From Rhizobium grahamii CCGE 502 (GTDB taxonomy: Bacteria > Pseudomonadota > Alphaproteobacteria > Rhizobiales > Rhizobiaceae), in the NCBI RefSeq assembly GCF_000298315.2, contig NZ_AEYE02000025.1, forward strand, positions 62,001 through 126,000: a stretch of 64,000 nt of DNA, read 5' to 3'. Under the pieces are notes generated by a model, which saw only the letters and a program-made list of their open reading frames with translations, ran no database searches and was not told the DNA's origin. Below are positions 43,416 to 50,700 of the stretch, piece after piece (positions within the stretch are counted from its first letter, which is position 1; every line of letters starts with the position of its first letter). A program made the translations under genes and the position numbers.

Positions 43416-44480
43416 TCACTTGCCTTCCCAGGCGACTGCCTGGCCTTCCTTGAGGAATTTGCCGCCTTCGGTGACGATCAGGTCTTGGGCCGCCACGCCG
43501 CTGGTGACGACGAAATCGTTCTGGCGGTACCGGCCGACCGATATCTTGCGGAGCGAGACCGAATGGTGCTGGGGGTTGACGAGCCACACGGCTGGTTCGC
43601 CTCCGGCAGAGGCGATTGCGGTATAGGGCAATACGATTCCGTCCCGCTGCGAGGCCCGCAGCTTGCCCACCACCGGCGTCCCGAGCGGCCACTGCGCGGC
43701 GTCCTGCAAGCCGACCTTGATCCGGATCGTGCCGCTCTTCCCGTCGATTACGGGAGAGACCTCGCGAATGCCGGCGTGCACGTCGTGCGCGGGATCTGAG
43801 ACTGGCGCGACCTCGACGTCGTTCAGCGGTCGGCCGTCGAGGAAGAACGCCTCGAAGACATCGAACACCGCATCTTCCGGACCGTCGTGGGCGAGCGTGA
43901 AGGCGGACTGCGCCGCTGACACGACCTGCCCCGTCTCGATACCGCGCGCGGTGATGATCCCGTCCGCGGCCGCCCTCAACTCGGTGTAGGACAGAGCGTC
44001 CTCGGCGGTCGCAAGCGCGGCCTCGGCCGCCTCGAGAGAAGCCTGCGCGCTCAGCAGTTCCTTCTGGGCGTCGTCGAAGATCGCCCGCGGCACCGCCTGC
44101 GACTGCAGGAGCGACTTCGCCCGGTCGAATGCGAGCGTTTTCTGCGCAACGACGGCCTGCGCGGACTCCAGCGCTGCGCGGGCGACACTGACATCAGCCT
44201 CCTGTTCGGTGTCGTTGAGCCGCGCAAGGACGTCTCCAGCGTGGACGTGTGACCCGACGTCGACCTTTCTATCGACAATCCGGCCGCTGACGCGGAACGA
44301 GAGCTCGGTCTGCACCCGCGCTCTCACCTCCCCGGTGATCTCGGCTCCCGGTTGGTAGCGGGTCTCCGCCGCCGCAACCACGCGGACCTGCTGCAGCGGG
44401 GGGGGCACAGCGGCTTTCTCGTCGCAGGCAGCCAGAACTGCACAGGCGAAGCCAATTCCCAGCAATCGAGAGGACTGCAT
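43416..44480 (-). CDS. RND efflux periplasmic adaptor lipoprotein, first
   Basis: A 354-residue protein; ATG 44480 is chosen from GGAGCAACAAAG and because MQSSRLLGIGFACAVLAACD is a lipoprotein signal. The upstream frame extension is Arg-rich. Lipoyl motif VSGRIVDRKVDVGSHVHAGD, then the hairpin ALESAQAVVAQKTLAFDRAK, and YTELRAAADGIITARGIETG. First gene of a tight four-gene operon (adaptor, adaptor, RND pump, DUF900 lipoprotein). No regulator gene beside it. Upstream at about 44582 lies CACTTAGTGAGTG, which resembles operators of TetR-type repressors. Confidence 0.92.
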   Translation of the reverse strand: MQSSRLLGIGFACAVLAACDEKAAVPPPLQQVRVVAAAETRYQPGAEITGEVRARVQTELSFRVSGRIVDRKVDVGSHVHAGDVLARLNDTEQEADVSVARAALESAQAVVAQKTLAFDRAKSLLQSQAVPRAIFDDAQKELLSAQASLEAAEAALATAEDALSYTELRAAADGIITARGIETGQVVSAAQSAFTLAHDGPEDAVFDVFEAFFLDGRPLNDVEVAPVSDPAHDVHAGIREVSPVIDGKSGTIRIKVGLQDAAQWPLGTPVVGKLRASQRDGIVLPYTAIASAGGEPAVWLVNPQHHSVSLRKISVGRYRQNDFVVTSGVAAQDLIVTEGGKFLKEGQAVAWEGK

Positions 44481-45134
44481 CTTTGTTGCTCCGATAGGGT
44501 TTCCGATCACCTGAAGCCGGCGTCTTGTACGACGGCTCACGAACTATGATCTGCGGGTCGTTGCCCGATGTTGTCACCGCCCACTTAGTGAGTGTTGTGG
44601 GCAATGTCAACATTGACAGATGAAAATATGTCCACCCAGCGAGATGCGGCGTTGGGGAACCGCGTCCGATTACGATGCGATGTGGGGTCCCGCGCTCGAG
44701 ATCGTTAGTTGCACTGGTGAAGCAATGCATGGGCGAAGCGTTGTCGGGCTGGTGCGCTGGCCGCCATCGTCGACCCGGCGATCTCGCTGGCGCGAAAGCA
44801 CTGCTCGGGGGTCATCGTCGTCGGACAAGGACGAAACGCGAAGATTGATCGGTGCAACCGCTCTATGAACCGCCACGAGAACTGGAGGCCGAAAACGATC
44901 TTGGTCTGTGTTTTCCCAATGACCCCGCCTTACACCGGCATGGAGCTACGCGCCGTTCGGGAGGCAATCCCCGTCAGTCATCTTGCTTGGCCCGACGCCA
45001 GTGCGCCGGAAGCAGAGATTAATATCGCGCGGCATGGCGCATGGTTGGAAGCAAGGGCGCTTGAACCGCTTTCGGCGAACCGGATACGTATCCAATCAAA
45101 ATTCGGATAGAGGAATTTCGTCCAAAATTTTAGT
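44481..45134. other. Efflux operon upstream region
   Basis: About 0.65 kb with no supported gene. Close to the operon it holds TTGTACGACGGCTCACGAAC (plus strand, 44525-44544), a very loose likeness to the shared motif in the right orientation, and CACTTAGTGAGTG near 44582 with GGGCAATGTCAACATTGACA beyond it (TGTCAA/TTGACA dyad), where a repressor could bind. Frames at 44670-45110 have no family resemblance. Confidence 0.4.
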
Positions 45135-45359
45135 CTACGCCGCGGTCAGCACATCAGCGACCTGGACATCCGACAACTTGATCTTCGCGGCCTTCTCCCT
45201 CAGCGCGGCCATCTCTTCAGCGACCAGTTCCAGGGCGATCTTCTGGACGGCTGCCTTCAACCGTTCCTCGACTTCGAACCTGTCCAGCAGGAAACAAGCT
45301 ACTGCGTCTGCGAACATTTCCTCTATGGCAGGATCATCGTGCTCCAGAGTGTCAGTCAT
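45135..45359 (-). CDS. Small hypothetical helical protein
   Basis: A 74-residue protein, ATG 45359 after GGAAGCACAGT. Composition is acidic and helical (PAIEEMFADAVACFLLDRFE; IALELVAEEMAALREKAAKI). No family recognised and no signal or membrane span. It stands alone on the minus strand. The good ribosome-binding site and protein-like sequence argue that it is real. Confidence 0.6.
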   Translation of the reverse strand: MTDTLEHDDPAIEEMFADAVACFLLDRFEVEERLKAAVQKIALELVAEEMAALREKAAKIKLSDVQVADVLTAA

Positions 45360-45869
45360 ACTGTGCTTCCTTTTGGGTGCGGTATCCCTCTACACTTCGC
45401 ACCTTCAAGGGTAGTTCCCAGCGTTATCTCAGTCTATTGGACTGAGGGAAGCGTTTCTGAATTCTAGGTAACCTCATCTCCTCCTTTGGTTTAGTACCAG
45501 ATTGTCGAAGTCTACCGAACGCAGCTCCTCGCGGCTCGTGTTTGGTTCGCCTTTCGCCTCGGTCCCTTGGCTGCGCCGGACTACGCCCCAAAGAGCAGGC
45601 TGCGTTGAAGCCGTTGGGACGTGAGAGGTCGGTTGAGGCGATATTGCGGCTGTGACGAAGGCCACGAAGGCCACGAAGGCGACGAAGCGTCTGATTACAG
45701 GACGCCACGATGCAAGAGGGGCGTCCAAGACCTCCGCGTCCGAAAACGCGATGCGCTTGTACGAGACCGTTACGGCGTGAGACATGCCCATCTGTGGTGA
45801 ACAATCGAGGCGCACCGTGAGCGGATCGCCGCTCAAAAACTCCGCGAGGCCCTCGGAGGTCGTAGCACC
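45360..45869. other. Unassigned stretch with a 9-bp tandem repeat
   Basis: About 0.5 kb. On the minus strand a frame at 45474-45836 reads LSGDPLTVRLDCSPQMGMSH before a low-complexity AFVAFVAFV run and could be a gene relic; I do not call it. The run comes from three tandem copies of ACGAAGGCC-like 9-mers near 45656-45682. No terminator was recognised. Confidence 0.4.
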
Positions 45870-46265
45870 CTATGATCCGCTTTGGCCTTGGCCGCCGAGA
45901 CCCAGCGCAGAAAGGATGCAATCAAGCAAAACATGTTCGCCAAACGGTTTTGTAAGGAAGCCGACAATGTCCCCGCCTAGCGCAGACGGGCGCACGTTCT
46001 TTTCTGGAAAAGCGGTGATGAAAACAGTTGGAATGCTCTCGCCCGACGCCACCAGCCTACGGTGCAGATCAAGCCCGCTCATTCCGGGCATGTTGATGTC
46101 CGTTACGAGGCATCCCGTACGGCTGATGTGAGGGGATTTTAAGAAATCATCCGCGGACGAAAAAGTCTCGGCGTCAAAACCCATCGACCTCATGAGCCCC
46201 TTGATGGCCACCCGCATCGGCTCGTCGTCGTCGACGATCGCAATCAGAGGTTTCTTGGTTGGCAC
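45870..46265 (-). CDS. Single-domain response regulator (receiver only)
   Basis: A 131-residue protein. GTG 46265 is chosen because GGGAGG lies 4-5 bases upstream and similarity starts with PTKKPLIAIVDDDEPMR; the frame could run to 46334. Receiver features: acidic VDDDE, phospho-acceptor Asp in LVTDINMPGMSG, switch Thr in VFITAFPEK and Lys in FLTKPFGE. No output domain. Divergent from the FixJ-like regulator at 46518, with palindromes between them, so the two may be co-controlled. Confidence 0.9.
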   Translation of the reverse strand: MPTKKPLIAIVDDDEPMRVAIKGLMRSMGFDAETFSSADDFLKSPHISRTGCLVTDINMPGMSGLDLHRRLVASGESIPTVFITAFPEKNVRPSALGGDIVGFLTKPFGEHVLLDCILSALGLGGQGQSGS

Positions 46266-46367
46266 TGTGGCCTCCCGACTTCGTCGATTGGCGTCGCGCC
46301 AAATCGGCGTGATTGGCGCGATTGCTGGGTCCACTTATTATCGGCCGACGACAAAGGCATCGCAAGT

Positions 46368-46381
46368 TATACGATCGTATA
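46368..46381. promoter_or_regulatory. Perfect 14-bp palindrome in divergent regulator promoter
   Basis: TATACGATCGTATA is its own reverse complement. Its core ACGAT-CGTAT resembles the TACGATGGTAT centre of the shared motif. Position: 102 bp before the receiver-only gene and 136 bp before the FixJ-like gene. A candidate binding site for one of these regulators. Confidence 0.5.
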
Positions 46382-46486
46382 CACTATCTAAACTTGCTGA
46401 GACGAACGGGGTCTAAACGCGCCGTTCGCCGGCTGGCATGGCCCACGGACGCGGGCTGCCACTGTAGCGGTAGATAGTGTACTATC
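46380..46486. promoter_or_regulatory. Inverted repeat pair TACACTATCTA / TAGATAGTGTA
   Basis: TACACTATCTA at 46380-46390 and its exact reverse complement TAGATAGTGTA at 46471-46481, 80 bp between them. The right copy is part of GATAGT-GT-ACTATC (46473-46486), a 6-bp dyad, 31 bp before the FixJ-like start. The layout suggests looping or two operator sites for the divergent pair. Confidence 0.5.
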
Positions 46487-46517
46487 CCACCGTCGATTTA
46501 CATTAGGGGTTCTGACG

Positions 46518-47156
46518 TTGACCGAGGCGCAAGCGACCATCATTGTCATCGATGATGACCCCGAAGTTCGGGAAGCGCTTGGCAGTCTGCTGCGTTCCGT
46601 CGGCTTTGCCGTCAATCTCCTCGCCTCGGTGGGAGACTTCCTCAAGTCCGGGCGACCCGATGGACCGACCTGTCTCGTGCTCGATGTCCGGCTTCCAGGA
46701 CAAAGCGGTCTTGATTTCCAGCTCGAGCTGTCGCGGGAAAATATTCAGTTGCCGATTGTCTTCATCACCGGCCACGGCGACATTCCGATGTCTGTCAAGG
46801 CGATGAAAGGGGGCGCCGTCGAGTTTCTGACAAAACCGTTCCGAGACCAGGACTTGCTCGACGCCGTTCACATCGGCTTGTCGCGCGACCGCGAATGGCT
46901 TGAAAACGAAAAGGCGATGGCGACGGTGCGGGCTCGTTTCGCTAGCCTGACCCCACGGGAGCGTGAGGTGATGGCTTTGGTGGTGACAGGACGGCTCAAC
47001 AAGCAGATTGCCAGTGCTCTAGGTGTGAGCGAGATCACCGTGAAGGTTCACCGCAGCCAAGTCATGCAGAAGATGGGCACCAGATCCTTGCCCGAACTCG
47101 CGCGTATGGCCGACAAGCTGATGCTCGCGCCCGGAAAGGCGCAAACCGGCTCATAA
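46518..47156 (+). CDS. FixJ-type response regulator with LuxR HTH
   Basis: A 212-residue protein starting at TTG 46518, with AGGGG upstream. Receiver at about 7-122: IIVIDDDPEVREALG, phospho-acceptor Asp in LVLDVRLPGQSG, FITGHGDIPM and FLTKPF. LuxR-type HTH at about 145-200: LTPREREVMALVVTG, with LNKQIASALGVSEITVKVH. Recognition-helix region is almost identical to that of the regulator at 30754-31434, so both may read the same operator. Two-component regulator of the FixJ/TodT/StyR group. No cognate kinase directly adjacent, but the giant hybrid kinase lies 554 bp downstream on the same strand. Confidence 0.92.
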   Translation: MTEAQATIIVIDDDPEVREALGSLLRSVGFAVNLLASVGDFLKSGRPDGPTCLVLDVRLPGQSGLDFQLELSRENIQLPIVFITGHGDIPMSVKAMKGGAVEFLTKPFRDQDLLDAVHIGLSRDREWLENEKAMATVRARFASLTPREREVMALVVTGRLNKQIASALGVSEITVKVHRSQVMQKMGTRSLPELARMADKLMLAPGKAQTGS

Positions 47157-47709
47157 GGTCTTGGCTCATCCCTTCTCATTGCGAACCGATCCTGTGCCAT
47201 AGCCAATAGCCCAGAGACCGTCTCTCAGAAGCGGTTTGCTCCTTGTCGTCCTCGAGACGTTTGTATGTCGATCCATCAACGAGACGCGGGTGTCGCTCCC
47301 GGTATTCGAAAGTGTGGCTAGAAGAAACCACTGTATAATTTCCCGCCGCCGCTTCCGCCGCTACCCTGTACTCGTTGCCTCGAGACAGGCAGGTAGCGAA
47401 TTCCTCCTTGCTACCAACGAGCTTCGCACCCCTCCCACCGAAGCTCTGCGGGTCCGAGACCCCTCGACCGCCCAGCCGCTGCTGGGCGGTCGTCGTCAGC
47501 AGAGGTGGAGATACATCGAACGGGCGGGTGATGGCCGCTCGGTTGCTGTGAGGAACCGGCCATATGTGGTAAGAAGGAAGGGATCGTCACGGCCTGTAAT
47601 ATGCGCTCGCTTTGGCCAACTTGATTGGCGGATCTGGGGAACGAAGTGGCGGTGATGACGTATTCGGCAGGTAGGCACATTCTCTTTCGGTGTTGGTGGA
47701 GATGGCGGT
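47157..47709. other. Upstream region of the giant kinase gene
   Basis: About 0.55 kb without a supported gene. A perfect 10-bp hairpin, GACCGCCCAG (47466-47475) with CTGGGCGGTC (47482-47491), has no T run. A TATAAT at 47334-47339 could be a -10 for the giant kinase gene, with a leader of about 370 bases; no matching -35 was clear. Confidence 0.4.
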
Positions 47710-50700
47710 TTGGAGGTTCTTTGGGAAGACGGTGATCGCGTGTTCCACCGGCAACGGCGCCGAGGTGCCGACGGCAAGTGGAACCCGGTGCTGGTCGTGC
47801 TTTCGGCCCTCGAGTACCCGACACCTTCAAGCCTCGGTCGCCTCGACCATGAATACGGATTGAAGGATGAGCTCGATAGCGCGTGGGCGGTGCGACCGCT
47901 TGAGTTGGTGCGCGACGGAAGCCGGACCATGCTGGTGCTTGAAGATCCGGGCAGCGAGCCGCTCGCCCGTCGGCTCGGAACGGCAATGGAAACGGGACTT
48001 TTCTTGCGCCTTGCGATCGGCATCGCCGCTGCGCTCGGCAGCGTCCACCAGCGCGGCCTGGTCCACAAGGACATCAAACCCGCCAACATCCTGGTGAAGA
48101 ACACGAGCGCCGAGGTGCGGCTGACCGGCTTCGGCATCGCCTCACGTCTCTCCCGCGAGCGGCAGGCGCTCGAGCCGCCCGAAGTGGTGGCGGGAACGCT
48201 TGCCTACATGGCCCCTGAGCAGACCGGGCGCATGAACCGCTCGATCGACTCCCGCAGCGACCTTTATGCGTTCGGCGTGACACTTTACGAAATGTTGACC
48301 GGGAGCCTGCCCTTTGCCGCTTCCGACCCGTTGGAATGGGTGCATTGCCACATTGCACGACAGCCGATGCCGCCCAACCAGCGGGTGGCGGATGTTTCGC
48401 CGACCGTCTCGGCCATCGTCATGAAGCTGCTGGCCAAGACGGCCGAGGAACGATACCAGACGGCGGGCGGCGTCGAGCACGATCTGAGCCGCTGCCTCCG
48501 TCAATGGGAAATGAAATCGCGGATTGAGGCGTTCCCGCTCGGCGAGCGCGATATCGCAGACCGGCTGCTGATCCCGGAAAAGCTGTACGGGCGGGAGCAC
48601 GAGGTCGAGGCCTTGCTCGCAGCCTTCGACCGCGTGGTGTCGGGCGGGGCCCCGGAGTTGGTTTTGGTCTCAGGCTATCCCGGAATTGGAAAGTCGGCGG
48701 TGGCGAACGAACTCCACAAGGTACTGTTGCCGCCGCGCGGGCTATTCGCGTCCGGCAAATTCGACCAATACAAACAAGACATTCCCTATGCGACCCTGGC
48801 GCAGGCCTTTCAGGGCCTGCTCAAGGGACTCCTGGCGAAGAGCGAGGCCGACTTGGCACCGTGGCGCGCGGCGCTGAGCGCGACGCTCGGACCGAACGCA
48901 AAGCTGATGGTCGATCTCGTCCCCGAATTGAAGCTCGTCATCGGCGACCAGCCGCCGGTCCCAGAACTTCCACCACTGGAAGCGCAACGACGGTTCCAAC
49001 TGGTATTGCGGCTGTTCATCAGTGTCTTTGCCCGACCCGAACATCCGCTGGCGCTGTTCCTCGACGATCTCCAATGGCTCGACGCTGCGACGCTCAATCT
49101 GCTTGAAGATCTGCTGACCCGGTCGGATCTGAAGCAGCTCATGCTGATCGGCGCCTATCGCGACAATGAAGTCACCGCCGCCCGTCCGCTGATGCGGACG
49201 CTTGACCTGATCAAGACCGCGGGCGGCAAGGTTTCGGAGATCACGCTTGCGCCGCTCACGCAGGACTGTCTCCAGCAGTTGGTTGCGGATGCGCTCCAAT
49301 GTCAACCCGATCGAGCAGCCCCGCTCGCGCGAATGATGCACGACAAGACCGGCGGCAATTCGTTCTTCGTCCGTCAGTTCCTGTTTTCGCTCGCCGACGA
49401 GGGAATGCTCGTGTTCGACCATGACGCGGCATGCTGGTCCTGGGATCTCGAGCGCATTCACGCCAAGGGATACACCGACAACGTCGTGCACCTCATGGTC
49501 GGCAAGCTTGCGCGCCAGCCGCCCGATACTCGGGAGGCATTGCAGCAGTTCGCCTGTCTTGGAAACATCGCAGATACCAGGGTGCTTTCACTCGTGCTCG
49601 GGATCCCGGAGGAGCAGGTCGCCGGAGCCTTATGGCGGGCCGTCGATCACGAACTGCTCGAGCGTCTGCCAGGCGCGTACCGCTTCGTCCACGATCGCGT
49701 TCAAGAAGCCGCCTATTCGCTAATTCAGGAGGACCGACGCGGCGAGTTGCACCTTCGCATAGGGAGGTTGCTTGCGGCGAATACTACGCCGGAGGGGATT
49801 GACGATCATGTCTTCGAGATTGTCAGCCAGCTCAATCGCGGAGCCGCACTAATCACCTCGGCTGAGGAGCGCGAGCAACTGGCAGAGTTCAATCTGCTGG
49901 CAGGCAAGCGCGCCAAGGCCTCGACGGCATACGTCTCCGCTCTGAACTATTTCGTTGCTGGCACCATGATGCTTTCGGGGGACCGCTGGGAGCGGCAGCA
50001 CCAACTGGCGTTCGCGCTTGAGCTGAACCGGGCCGAGTGCGAGTTCCTCCTTGGCGCGCTGCCGGATGCGGAGCGCCGGCTAGCCCAGCTTTCCAGTCGT
50101 GCTGGTTGCTCTGACGACCAGGCTGCTGTCGCCTTCCTGCGCATCGATCTTTATGCTGCGCTCGGGCAGACCAGCCGCTCGGCAGACGTCGGTCTCGATT
50201 ACCTGAGGCAGTATCTCGGCGTCGACTGGTCGCCGCATCCGGACGACGCGGAGGTGCAGCGAGAATACGACCGGATCTGGTCGCAGCTTGGGAGCCGCGA
50301 GATCGACACGCTCATCGAACTGCCACTGATGAGCGACCCGGCGTCTTCCACGGCATTGGATATTCTCACTCGGCTCGTCGGGGCGGTATGGCATACGGAT
50401 GCGAACTTGGCATGCATGGCAATATGCCTGGCCGTGAATCTGAGCCTGGAGCGAGGCAACACCGACGGCTCGTGCTACCACTATGTATCGCTCGGCTATA
50501 TTGCCGGGCCGCGGTTCGGGGACTACGAGGCCGGGTTCCGCTTCGGTCAGCTAGGCTGCCAGATTGTGGAGACACACGACCTGAAGCGTTTTCAGGCAAG
50601 GACTTATAAAGACTTCGGGGCTCACGTCCTGCCGTGGACGAGACATGTCCGGACCGGTCGGGACATCTTGCGGCGAGCGCTTGAAATTGCCAACCAGAGC

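Noticed and set aside
45656-45682. Tandem 9-mers ACGAAGGCC
   Set aside because: Three copies only, in a doubtful frame; no unit spacing or flanks like a CRISPR or known minisatellite function.
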